A stretch of 36,616 bases of DNA from Eggerthellaceae bacterium (GTDB lineage: Bacteria; Actinomycetota; Coriobacteriia; Coriobacteriales; Eggerthellaceae), in assembly GCA_017559045.1 (NCBI GenBank), contig JAFYTB010000078.1:1-36616 (forward strand), in the 5' to 3' direction. This document shows positions 7,770 through 15,690 of this stretch, piece by piece. Under the pieces are notes generated by a model. That model made no database searches. It worked only from the letters and a program-made list of their open reading frames with translations, and was not told where the DNA came from. The first letter of the stretch is position 1; every line of letters begins with the position of its first letter. Position numbers and translations under genes: made by a program.

Positions 7770-8768
7770 ATGGCGGTAACCGCTCATACAAATACCAACT
7801 TGCATGAGATAGCTGCGCTGCTCAAGGAGCCGCGCAGCTTCGCCATTTGCGGTCATATCGGTCCTGATGGTGATTGTCTGGGTTCCGAGCTTGCGCTTGC
7901 TGAGGCGCTGCGCCTTCTGGGCAAAGAGGTGTATACCCTTATTCCCAGGGATGAGCAGCTTGATCCTGCATTTGCCTTCATGAAGGGATTCGATCAACTG
8001 ATCCCTGCTTCTCATTTCGAGAGCTCGGTCGATTCATTCATTACGGTTGATGTTCCTTCTCGTGAGCGTATGGCTGATGCTGTACGCGTGCTTGATTCCG
8101 CTGATCTCACCATCACTATCGACCATCATTCTGCATTCGATCGTGTTGGCGAATATACCTATGCAGATCCTGGTGTTGCTTCTACCACTATGCTGATCTG
8201 GAGTTTGATTTCCGAGCTCGGGGTTGAGCCTACGTCGGATATCGCTACGTGCTGCTATGCCGGTCTTATGACCGATACCGGCCGTTTCCAGTATCAGAAT
8301 GCCGATGCGGCTGCATTTTCTGCTGCTGCGCAAATGGTTGAGGCTGGTGCTCGAGCTGACGAGATTTCCAAGGCTGTGTATCAGCGCAGGTCATTGGCTT
8401 CTGTCTTGCTTGAGGCTCGCGCCATCGATCATCTTGTTCTCTCCGATGAAGGCACCTGGGCGCTGACCTATCTTACGAAGGCTGACTTCTCTGATTGCGG
8501 TGCCGTGAAAGCCGATGGAGAACCCATCATCGATATCATTCGCTCGGTTGAGGGACTGCGTGTTGCTTGCGTCTTGCGAGAGCAAGACGACATTATTCGA
8601 GGCAGCTTCCGTGCTAAGGACGATACCGATGTCGCTGCTATCGCTCGTGATTATGAGGGCGGCGGCCATAAGGCTGCGGCAGGTTTCACCTTTCATTGCG
8701 GTATGCAGGAGGCGATTTCCCTTATCACCGATCGCCTGAATTCAGAATTGGCGGTGCATCATGGCTAA
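7770..8768 (+). CDS. nrnA: DHH-family phosphoesterase, NrnA-like oligoribonuclease/pAp phosphatase
   Basis: A 332-residue DHH/DHHA1 phosphoesterase. Family members degrade nanoRNA and dephosphorylate pAp, and some act on cyclic dinucleotides or pApA. Metal-binding motifs are present: GHIGPDGDCLGS (about 28-39; the usual form is H-x-x-P-D-x-D), the DHH triad at about 118-120 (TIDHHSAFD) and the C-terminal DHHA1 glycine motif GGGHKAAAG (about 297). No CBS or membrane domain precedes it, so it is NrnA-like rather than GdpP-like. It sits between rbfA and truB, the usual place for this family in Gram-positive bacteria, and its end overlaps truB by 8 bases. Confidence 0.92.
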   Translation: MAVTAHTNTNLHEIAALLKEPRSFAICGHIGPDGDCLGSELALAEALRLLGKEVYTLIPRDEQLDPAFAFMKGFDQLIPASHFESSVDSFITVDVPSRERMADAVRVLDSADLTITIDHHSAFDRVGEYTYADPGVASTTMLIWSLISELGVEPTSDIATCCYAGLMTDTGRFQYQNADAAAFSAAAQMVEAGARADEISKAVYQRRSLASVLLEARAIDHLVLSDEGTWALTYLTKADFSDCGAVKADGEPIIDIIRSVEGLRVACVLREQDDIIRGSFRAKDDTDVAAIARDYEGGGHKAAAGFTFHCGMQEAISLITDRLNSELAVHHG

Positions 8769-9777
8769 GAAGAGGGGAGAGTCGGGGCTTTGCCTCGTAC
8801 TTGCCGTCGACAAGCCCAGCGGTATGTCATCTCACGATGTCGTGAATCGTTGCCGCAGGATCTTCGGTGAGCGTCGTGTTGGTCATACGGGTACTCTGGA
8901 TCCTCTTGCATCGGGTGTTCTTCCTATTTGCGTAGGGCCGGCAACGAGACTCGATGCGTATATGACTGGCCACGATAAGCACTACGTTGTTGATGTTGCT
9001 TTTGGCTCAGCGACCGATACGGATGATTCGGAAGGCGAGGTCATCAAGACCGGTTCGATTCCTGCTGAAATCTACGATCTTGAATTTGCAGAGCGCTATG
9101 TCTCTGGTCTTGTTGGCGAGCATCGGCAGATGCCGCCCGTGTACTCCGCAATTAAGGTGAATGGTCAAAAGGCTTGCGATGCAGCTAGGAAGGGCAACAT
9201 CATTGCTCTTGAGCCGCGCGATATCGAGGTTTATTCCGCGAGCTTGAAAGCTGTTGAAGGTGAGTTCGGTTCTGGTGAAGCAGTTTGGCGTATCGCCTTC
9301 CATGTTTCCAAGGGTACCTACATTCGATCCCTTGCACGCGATCTTGGAGTTTCGCTTGGCTGCCCGGCTCACATGAGTGCGTTGAGGCGCAATCAGGCAG
9401 GTGCGATCTCGCTCGAGGATTGCGTTTCGCTTGATACGCTTGAAGAAATCTCTCTTCGTGCCGCTTTGGATCCTGTTCAGCTTTTGGGATACCGCTTTGC
9501 TTACCTTGACGAGGCTGCCTTCAAGGCTGTTTCTTGCGGAAATGCTCTCAAGGCAGAGAGAATTAAGCTTTGCGAGAAGCGCAAGCCTGAATTTTCCAAT
9601 GCGCTTTGCGCATGTTCCTCGGGGGTGAGGGAAAGCTGTGAGCCTCCGGTAGAGGGGGAGCTTGTTTCCCTGATTTTCGACAACAAGCTTGTCTCTTTGT
9701 ACGAATACGATGCATCGGGCGTGTTTAAGTGCAGGTGCAACTTCCAGATAGGGGTTATCCGTGGCGCAGATCTATAG
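8761..9777 (+). CDS. truB: tRNA pseudouridine(55) synthase TruB
   Basis: TruB makes pseudouridine 55 in the T-loop of tRNAs. The 338-residue protein has the N-terminal VDKPSGMSSHDVVNRCRR motif, the catalytic motif GHTGTLDPLASGVLP (41-55) with Asp47 as the nucleophile, the KVNGQKACDAARKG region and the CSKGTYIRSL-like HVSKGTYIRSLARDLG motif. The C-terminal third is longer and more Cys-rich than usual (CEKRKPEFSNALCACSSG), perhaps an insertion before the PUA-like end. It starts inside the end of nrnA, and its last 17 bases overlap the ribF start. Confidence 0.95.
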   Translation: MAKKRGESGLCLVLAVDKPSGMSSHDVVNRCRRIFGERRVGHTGTLDPLASGVLPICVGPATRLDAYMTGHDKHYVVDVAFGSATDTDDSEGEVIKTGSIPAEIYDLEFAERYVSGLVGEHRQMPPVYSAIKVNGQKACDAARKGNIIALEPRDIEVYSASLKAVEGEFGSGEAVWRIAFHVSKGTYIRSLARDLGVSLGCPAHMSALRRNQAGAISLEDCVSLDTLEEISLRAALDPVQLLGYRFAYLDEAAFKAVSCGNALKAERIKLCEKRKPEFSNALCACSSGVRESCEPPVEGELVSLIFDNKLVSLYEYDASGVFKCRCNFQIGVIRGADL

Positions 9778-10681
9778 TGCAGATGAGGCCATTGCGCTTG
9801 GCCTTATACATGGGAGCGCATGTTCTTTTGGCGTGTTTGATGGCGTGCATGAAGGTCACCGATTCATCATCGATTTCGCCCGCAAGGCTGCCGAGGAAGC
9901 TGGTGGCAAGAGCATTGTCATAACCTTCAGCATCGATCCTGACGAGATGTTTAGGGCCGACAGCCTCAAGAAGCTTATGAGCAACGAGGATCGAATCGCT
10001 GAGCTCGCTAAGCTCGATGTCGACGCAATCGTCGTTTTGCCTTTCTCCCGAGAGTTTGCTGCTCAGCCGCCCCATGAGTTCCTCGAGGCCACTTTTGGCG
10101 GCAATGTGCCCTCAAGCCTTCATGTTGGCTATGACTTTAGATTTGGCTGCAAGGCCTCTGGCAATGTTTCCATACTTTCCGACTGGGGTTCCGAGCGAGG
10201 AATGAAGGTGTTCGGTCATGAGCTCCTCGTGAAAGATGGTGCGCCGGTCACCTCGACTCGTATTCGTGGTTTGCTGGGGGAGGGCAAGATCGAAGAGGCA
10301 TGCGAGCTTCTTGGTCATCCCTATGCAGTTTACGGCGCTGTTGAAGCTGGTCGAGGCGAGGGTCGCGACATGGGCTTTAAGACTGCTAACATTCATGTTC
10401 CCGACATGATGAAGGTTCTTGGCGATGGCGTATACGCTGCTTACGCTACGGTGGATGGCAAGCGCTACAAGGCTGCGGTTTCCGTCGGCGTAGCACCTTC
10501 TTTTGAGGAGGCGAGAGCCAACACGGAGGCCCATATTCTTGATTTTGATGGCGATATCTACGGTTCCGTCATCAAGCTTGAGTTCACTAACTGGCTTCGT
10601 CCGATGATGAAGTTCCCTAGCCTCGAGGTTCTCATTGAGACTGTGATGGGGAATATCGATTGGGTTAGAAGGAATCTCTAG
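9761..10681 (+). CDS. ribF: Bifunctional riboflavin kinase/FAD synthetase RibF
   Basis: RibF phosphorylates riboflavin to FMN and adenylates FMN to FAD. The 306-residue protein has the N-terminal nucleotidyltransferase motif GVFDGVHEGHR (24-34), the VGYDFRFGCKASGN region and STRIRGLL. The C-terminal kinase domain starts near HPYAVYGAVEAGRGEGR; its usual PTAN motif reads KTAN (GFKTANI), so the Pro is replaced while Thr and Asn stay. It ends with the typical WLRPMMKFPSLEVLI helix. The GTG start overlaps truB by 17 bases. It closes the rimP operon, and no strong terminator is visible after it. Confidence 0.95.
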   Translation: MAQIYSADEAIALGLIHGSACSFGVFDGVHEGHRFIIDFARKAAEEAGGKSIVITFSIDPDEMFRADSLKKLMSNEDRIAELAKLDVDAIVVLPFSREFAAQPPHEFLEATFGGNVPSSLHVGYDFRFGCKASGNVSILSDWGSERGMKVFGHELLVKDGAPVTSTRIRGLLGEGKIEEACELLGHPYAVYGAVEAGRGEGRDMGFKTANIHVPDMMKVLGDGVYAAYATVDGKRYKAAVSVGVAPSFEEARANTEAHILDFDGDIYGSVIKLEFTNWLRPMMKFPSLEVLIETVMGNIDWVRRNL

Positions 10682-10796
10682 TTGAATCCTTGTGTTTAAG
10701 TTGATGGTCGCACCGTTTGTAGATGCCATTAACCTGTTAGATACACTATCTGTGGATTTTTCTTCATATTTCCTACAACTCTTATACAATTAGGCA

Positions 10797-10840
10797 GTTA
10801 CTGTCTTCCGGCTGTTAATGCCCAGTTGGAAGACAGCAAC
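10797..10840 (+). promoter_or_regulatory. Long hairpin in the leader of the membrane pyrophosphatase gene
   Basis: CTGTCTTCC (10801-10809) is perfectly repeated inverted as GGAAGACAG (10828-10836). Past one mismatch, GTT/AAC adds three pairs, and an inner GGC/GCC pair can form. No T tract follows, so it is not a simple terminator. It starts just after a possible -10 TACAAT (10785-10790) and ends about 35 nt before the GTG start, so it would be in the 5' UTR of hppA. It could be an RNA control element or a protein operator. It resembles no riboswitch I recognise. Confidence 0.5.
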
Positions 10841-10875
10841 ACGATAGATTTATTGGAAGTTCAAGGAGGATTGAC

Positions 10876-12990
10876 GTGTCTGTTACCGTCGCTTGGCTTG
10901 CTCCCATTTGCGCTGCTATCGGCATCGCTATGGCGGGCTACCTCGGCTCCTGGGTCCTGAAGCAGGAGCCGGGTCCGGACAAGATGAACAGCATCTCTCT
11001 CAAGATCCAGCAGGGCGCGAAGGCCTTCCTGCTGGCTGAGTACAAGCTGCTCATCATCTTCATGGCTGTCGTTGCCATCATCATGGCCGTGGCCCTTTCG
11101 CCCATCACCGCTCTCGCATTCATCACTGGTGGCGTGCTCTCCGCAGCTGCTGGTTATGTGGGCATGCATGTGGCAACTCGCGCAAACACTCGTACCGCTT
11201 ATGCTGCTACCGAGTCTGTCGCTAAGGCACTCAATGTCAGCTTCAAGTCTGGTCTCACCATGGGTCTTTGCGTTGCTTCCTTCGCTCTCATGGGTCTTTC
11301 CCTTTGGCTCATCCTGCTCGTCTTCGGTGTTGACACCTACGAGCTCATGCACGAGCACATCGGCATGGTTGAGGGCTTCGCAACCGGCGCATCCGCAGTT
11401 GCACTCTTCGCTCGTGTTGGCGGCAGTATCTACACCAAGGCTGCTGACGTGGGTGCTGACCTCGTCGGTAAGGTTGAGGCTGGTATTCCCGAGGACGACC
11501 CGCGTAACCCTGCTACCATCGCTGACAATGTTGGCGACAACGTCGGCGACGTTGCTGGCATGGGCGCTGACCTCTTCGAGTCCTACACTGGCGCAATCCT
11601 TGCTCCGACCATCCTTGCTGTCACCTTCGCTTCTCTCGGTGGCTACTTCTCCGAGGGCGATGTCATCTGGGCTATCTGCGTTCCGGTTATCATCGCTGCT
11701 TGCGGCATCATCACCTCCATTATCGGTCTGTTCGCAGTCCGCACCAAGGAAGGTGCTGACCTTCACAAGGCTCTTAATGCTGGTACCTACCTGGCAGCTG
11801 GCATCGAGATCTGCATCATCTTTGCAATCTTCTTCCTCTGGAGCCAGAACACCGAAGTTGCTCAGCCGCTGTTCCTCTTTGGTTCCGTTATCTGCGGCCT
11901 GGTAGCTGGCCTCGCTATCGGTAAGATCACCGAGTACTTCTGCTCCGACCACAACAAGCCGGTTCACAAGATTGCTGAGTCTGCTGAGACTGGTCCTGCA
12001 ACCGTCATCATCGAGGGTATCGGCACTGGTATGCTGTCCACCATTGCTCCGATCTGCCTCGTTGCTCTCGCTATCATCGGCGCTTACACCTTCGGCAACC
12101 TCGCATTCCCGAATGCTGACGCTGCTGGTGGCATCGCTGTTGGCCTCTTCGGCGTTGGTCTTGCTGCTACCGGTATGCTTTCCAACACCGCTATCACCAT
12201 TGGCGTTGACGCTTATGGTCCTGTTGCTGACAACGCTGGCGGCATCGCTGAGATGTCCGGCCTGCCCGAGGAGGTTCGTGAGCGTACCGACTCCCTCGAC
12301 GCAGTTGGCAACACCACCGCTGCTATTGCTAAGGGCTTTGCAATTTCTTCCGCTGGCCTCGCCGCAATCTCCCTCTTCGTTTCCTATCAGGCAACCATGC
12401 ATCATGCACTGCCCGAGTTCGAGCTCTCCCTCACCGATCCGATGATCGTTGCAGGTATCTTCATCGGCGCTATGATGCCCTTCATGTTCGCAGCTCTTAC
12501 CATGGGTGCTGTTTCCCGCGCTGCTCATGCAATGGTTGAAGAGGTTCGTCGTCAGTTCCGCGAGATCAAGGGCATCATGGAGTACGAGGCTGAGCCTGAG
12601 TACGACAAGTGTGTTGCTATCTCCACCAGCTCCGCTCTTAAGGAAATGATGACTCCTGGTATCCTCGCCATCATCGTTCCGGTTGCTATCGGCTGCTTCA
12701 ACCCCGCTATGCTCGGCGGCTTCCTCGCTGGCGCAGTTTCCACCGGTATGCTTCTCGCTATCTTCATGTCCAACGCAGGTGGCGCATGGGATAACGCTAA
12801 GAAGTACATCGAGCAGGGCTACCATGGCGGCAAGGGCTCTGAGGCTCACAAGGCTGCTGTCGTTGGCGACACCGTCGGTGACCCCTTCAAGGACACCTCT
12901 GGTCCTTCCATGAACATTCTCATCAATCTGATGACCATCGTCTCGCTGACCTTCAGCCCGCTGTTCATCGCGATTCAGTGCATGTTCTAA
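10876..12990 (+). CDS. hppA: Membrane-bound ion-pumping pyrophosphatase (K+-dependent type)
   Basis: A 704-residue, about 16-helix membrane pyrophosphatase, which couples PPi hydrolysis to H+ and/or Na+ export or can make PPi from the gradient. The PPi/Mg2+ site is intact: DVGADLVGKVEAGIPEDDPR (from Asp191), then NPATIADNVGDNVGDVAGMG and ADLFESY. The C-terminal acidic cluster GDTVGDPFKDTSGPS is also present. GNTTAA at 478-483 has Ala where K+-independent enzymes have Lys, which points to the K+-dependent class. H+ versus Na+ cannot be decided by eye. GTG start after AAGGAGGA. It is a monocistronic unit with its own leader and terminator. It contains no TTA, CTA or TCA codon, as in a highly expressed gene. 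Confidence 0.96.
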   Translation: MSVTVAWLAPICAAIGIAMAGYLGSWVLKQEPGPDKMNSISLKIQQGAKAFLLAEYKLLIIFMAVVAIIMAVALSPITALAFITGGVLSAAAGYVGMHVATRANTRTAYAATESVAKALNVSFKSGLTMGLCVASFALMGLSLWLILLVFGVDTYELMHEHIGMVEGFATGASAVALFARVGGSIYTKAADVGADLVGKVEAGIPEDDPRNPATIADNVGDNVGDVAGMGADLFESYTGAILAPTILAVTFASLGGYFSEGDVIWAICVPVIIAACGIITSIIGLFAVRTKEGADLHKALNAGTYLAAGIEICIIFAIFFLWSQNTEVAQPLFLFGSVICGLVAGLAIGKITEYFCSDHNKPVHKIAESAETGPATVIIEGIGTGMLSTIAPICLVALAIIGAYTFGNLAFPNADAAGGIAVGLFGVGLAATGMLSNTAITIGVDAYGPVADNAGGIAEMSGLPEEVRERTDSLDAVGNTTAAIAKGFAISSAGLAAISLFVSYQATMHHALPEFELSLTDPMIVAGIFIGAMMPFMFAALTMGAVSRAAHAMVEEVRRQFREIKGIMEYEAEPEYDKCVAISTSSALKEMMTPGILAIIVPVAIGCFNPAMLGGFLAGAVSTGMLLAIFMSNAGGAWDNAKKYIEQGYHGGKGSEAHKAAVVGDTVGDPFKDTSGPSMNILINLMTIVSLTFSPLFIAIQCMF

Positions 12991-13030
12991 TTTGCTGTAA
13001 TCCGCTTTTTGCATACAGCTAGGCATTGTG

Positions 13031-13063
13031 AACGGCCGCTCCTTTTGGGGCGGCCGTTTTGCG
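13031..13063 (+). terminator. Intrinsic terminator of hppA
   Basis: AACGGCCGC (13031-13039) pairs with GCGGCCGTT (13050-13058), flanking a T-rich loop, and is followed by TT-GCG-TTTT. Confidence 0.88.
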
Positions 13064-13301
13064 TTTTGCCATGAGCCTGCGTGGTGATTAGGTTGAAAAC
13101 CGAGCTAATCTTTTGATGCTTGAGTCTGATGGCGTTTATTACGACTCAAGTAATAGACTCGCATATGAGCAGGTCAGAGGCTTGTGTGACAAAATAATCA
13201 GTTTGCGTGATAGACGAAATACCTGTTTTGCGGCAATATTTTCCGCATCGTGATTGAAAAAGTCGCCGCATAGGGCGGCGCGAAAGAATAGGGGTACTTC
13301 C
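13064..13301. other. Non-coding interval before tatA
   Basis: AT-richer intergenic sequence between the hppA terminator and tatA. It holds a 7-bp inverted repeat, CTTGAGT (13119-13125) and ACTCAAG (13144-13150), with an 18-nt loop. I could not settle on a promoter and see no convincing gene. An upstream in-frame TTG (13254) could extend TatA by 16 residues, but it would add a charged segment before the membrane helix and is unlikely. Confidence 0.4.
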
Positions 13302-13583
13302 ATGAAGATTCTTGGTCTCGGCGTTCCGGAGCTTGTGATCATCCTGATCGTTGTTCTTCTCATTTTTGGCCCGAAGAACCTTCCCAAACTCGGCAATGCA
13401 ATTGGTAAGGGCATCAAGGGACTCCGTGATGGCATGGAGAAGAACATGCCCGAAGACGAAGTTGAGGAAGAGGAGGTTGTCGAGAAGAAGCCGGTCGCTA
13501 AGCTTGAGAGCGTGGAGACCGTCGAAGAGGCAACCGAGTCTGCTCCTAAGAAGAAGGTCGTCAAGAAGGTTGTTAAGAAGTAG
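13302..13583 (+). CDS. tatA: Sec-independent (twin-arginine) translocase subunit TatA
   Basis: A 93-residue TatA/E-type protein, the pore-forming subunit for export of folded proteins. It has the expected plan: short N-terminus, one membrane helix (about residues 5-22, GVPELVIILIVVLLIFG), the hinge FGPKNLPKLG, an amphipathic helix (NAIGKGIKGLRDGM) and a charged tail rich in Glu and Lys that ends KKKVVKKVVKK. The ATG at 13302 follows GGGG about 8 nt upstream. No tatC is adjacent, so the partner must lie elsewhere. A terminator-like hairpin follows. Confidence 0.92.
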   Translation: MKILGLGVPELVIILIVVLLIFGPKNLPKLGNAIGKGIKGLRDGMEKNMPEDEVEEEEVVEKKPVAKLESVETVEEATESAPKKKVVKKVVKK

Positions 13584-13630
13584 CTTCTCTTCTTCGCTCA
13601 CCTTACCTAAACAGTTATTCCTTCCCTCTA

Positions 13631-13666
13631 AACCAGGCGTCCGCTCAGTCGGGCGCCTGGTTGCTT
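13631..13666 (+). terminator. Probable terminator of tatA
   Basis: AACCAGGCG (13631-13639) pairs with CGCCTGGTT (13654-13662), with a 14-nt loop that can pair further (CCG/CGG). The T tract is weak (GCTTTC). Confidence 0.65.
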
Positions 13667-13731
13667 TCGGCTAAAATACTTAGACGCAACATTTAGCTAG
13701 ATGTTTGGGATGAACTTGGGAGGTGCTCATC

Positions 13732-15168
13732 ATGCAAGTTGCTGATCGCGACATTCGCAAGGCGTGGGCATCTATTGGTGGCTTTGCGTGCAATCAGGGC
13801 TTCCTCTTCGCTGTCCTGTATTTAGGCTCTGGGCAGTCTTTGACGTTGGGAAGCGGCTCGATAGTTCGTATTGAGTTGGTCGGTCTTCTTGTTTGCATGT
13901 GCTTGGCGCTCATTGCAATTTGTCGTGCTTCTGAAAAGGTTCGCAATATCGCGCTCTCGACTCGATTTCTCTGGGGCTATGCCGCATTGCTTCTGATCTG
14001 CTCTGTTGTTCCGGATCTTGTACCAGGTGCTTTCATACTGCCGTTAACGTTCAAGTCTATTTTCGTTGGCATTCCTCTAGCATTCCTGATATGTGCGTGG
14101 GGTCGAGCGCTGGGTGCTATGCCTATCGAGCGAGCTGTGCCTACAGTGTTTATAGCCACTGCCGCTGCCGCTGCTGTGTGTCTTTTGGTGGTTTCCCTGC
14201 CCGTTGATTGGGCGTACTTGATTCTGTATCTCTTGCCTTTGGGGTCGGCTTCCTTTCTACGCGAGGTATCTCGAGAGGCCGACTTGCATTCCTCGACTCC
14301 CGTCTCCGCTTCTTCTGGCGACGAGTCCGGAGAGCGCATATCGGGAAAGGTGATTCTTGGCACGGTTTGCTACGGACTAGCAACTGGTCTTATGGAAACC
14401 CTTGTCACCACGTCAACCGTTCGGGTTTCGATGGGCTTTACTGTCACTTTTTTCCTTTTGGTTGCTTTTTGTCTTTCGAGCTTGCAGCTCTTTCGAGGCG
14501 TGAAAATCGCTCGCGTTCGCGAGTTCTTCGGAGATGTGAGCGCAGGTCCGCTTGATAGCGTGTACCGTTTGGCTTTCATGGTGATGCTGGCTGGATTCTT
14601 GTTTGTTCCTGCGTTGAACTCGTTTGGCATGCTCGGCGAATCGGTGGTCTTAGCCGGTTACCTTAGCATGCTGACTGTTCTCATGTCTGTGTTTGTTATT
14701 GTCTCTCGACTTCGTGGACATGATGCTGTTTTGTTCTTCGCAAAGGGCTTCGCCGCTTTGTTTGCCGGAGAGCTTCTCGGTCTTGTTGCAGGAAATGCAT
14801 GTCGATATATTCCTGTCGCAAGCGAGTCTTTAATTGCGATAGCTATAGCGGGTTTGGTAGTCCTGTATTCGTATTTGTTTCTCTTTACCGATCGCGATGT
14901 TCGTGAGCTCACGGTGGTTGTTGCTGAAGCAGATTTCTTTGAAGAGGCATGTCTTCGTATTGTCGAAACCTTTGGCCTCTCGAAACGCGAAGCCGAGATC
15001 CTGCCTTTAGCGCTACGTGGACGCACGGGTGAGCGTATCGGGCAAGAGCTATTCATTAGCAAAAACACGGTTGATACGCACCTGCGTCGTATATACGGCA
15101 AATGCAATGTAGGTTCTCGTCAAGAATTGATTGACCTTGGAGAAAAGATTCAGGAGGAGATGCGATGA
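13732..15168 (+). CDS. LuxR-type transcription regulator with N-terminal multi-spanning membrane domain
   Basis: A 478-residue protein in two parts. Residues 1 to about 400 hold roughly 12 hydrophobic segments, interrupted mid-way by a polar loop (SREADLHSSTPVSASSGDES). The C-terminus is a LuxR/GerE helix-turn-helix: LSKREAEILPLALRGRTGERIG, then ISKNTVDTHLRRIYGKCNV. This membrane-anchored architecture is abundant in Coriobacteriia, usually without known ligand. The ATG at 13732 is preferred because GGGAGG lies about 8 nt upstream. Its end overlaps rnhA by four bases (ATGA). The gene has five TTA, five CTA and one TCA codons, which are almost absent from the translation genes nearby. This suggests low expression, different ancestry, or both. 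Confidence 0.88.
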   Translation: MQVADRDIRKAWASIGGFACNQGFLFAVLYLGSGQSLTLGSGSIVRIELVGLLVCMCLALIAICRASEKVRNIALSTRFLWGYAALLLICSVVPDLVPGAFILPLTFKSIFVGIPLAFLICAWGRALGAMPIERAVPTVFIATAAAAAVCLLVVSLPVDWAYLILYLLPLGSASFLREVSREADLHSSTPVSASSGDESGERISGKVILGTVCYGLATGLMETLVTTSTVRVSMGFTVTFFLLVAFCLSSLQLFRGVKIARVREFFGDVSAGPLDSVYRLAFMVMLAGFLFVPALNSFGMLGESVVLAGYLSMLTVLMSVFVIVSRLRGHDAVLFFAKGFAALFAGELLGLVAGNACRYIPVASESLIAIAIAGLVVLYSYLFLFTDRDVRELTVVVAEADFFEEACLRIVETFGLSKREAEILPLALRGRTGERIGQELFISKNTVDTHLRRIYGKCNVGSRQELIDLGEKIQEEMR

Positions 15169-15653
15169 GCAATTTATCTTCGGTGATCATCTACTCTGAC
15201 GGATCTTCTCGTGGTAATCCTGGACCTGGTGGCTATGGAAGCGTGCTTCACTTCAGGGATTCCTCTGGGCAACTGCATGTAAAGGAGCTGTCGGGGGGTT
15301 ACGCGAATACCACCAATAACCGTATGGAGCTTATGGGCGTCATTGCCGCTCTCGAGGCTTTGAAGAGACCTTGCAATATCAAGGTAGTATCTGACTCGCA
15401 GTATGTCGTAAATGCATTCAACCAAGATTGGATCTCTGGTTGGCTTAAGCGTGGGTGGAAAAACGCTCAAAAGCAGCCCGTTAAGAACGTTGACCTTTGG
15501 CAGCGTTTGCTTTCTGCTGCTGAACCGCATCAGATCACCTGGGTTTGGGTTAAGGGCCATGCGGGTCATCCGGAGAATGAACGCTGCGACGAGTTGGCAA
15601 CCGCTGCTGCGGATGGTAGTAATTTGCAGATCGACAAGGGCTTCGAAGCGTAA
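15165..15653 (+). CDS. rnhA: Ribonuclease HI
   Basis: RNase HI cuts the RNA strand of RNA-DNA hybrids. The 162-residue protein has all four carboxylates in place: the Asp of IYSDGSSRGNPGPGG, the Glu of NNRMELMGVIAALE, the Asp of VVSDSQYVVNAF and the Asp of NERCDELATAAA. The basic protrusion is also present (WLKRGWKNAQKQPVKNVDLW), as is the active-site His of VKGHAGHPEN. It starts within the stop of the LuxR-type regulator (ATGA overlap), so the two are probably translationally coupled. It converges with dgt across about 37 bases. Confidence 0.96.
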   Translation: MSNLSSVIIYSDGSSRGNPGPGGYGSVLHFRDSSGQLHVKELSGGYANTTNNRMELMGVIAALEALKRPCNIKVVSDSQYVVNAFNQDWISGWLKRGWKNAQKQPVKNVDLWQRLLSAAEPHQITWVWVKGHAGHPENERCDELATAAADGSNLQIDKGFEA

Positions 15654-15690
15654 GTCAGCGGTATCGAACGTTGCCTAATTTCGATTGGCA

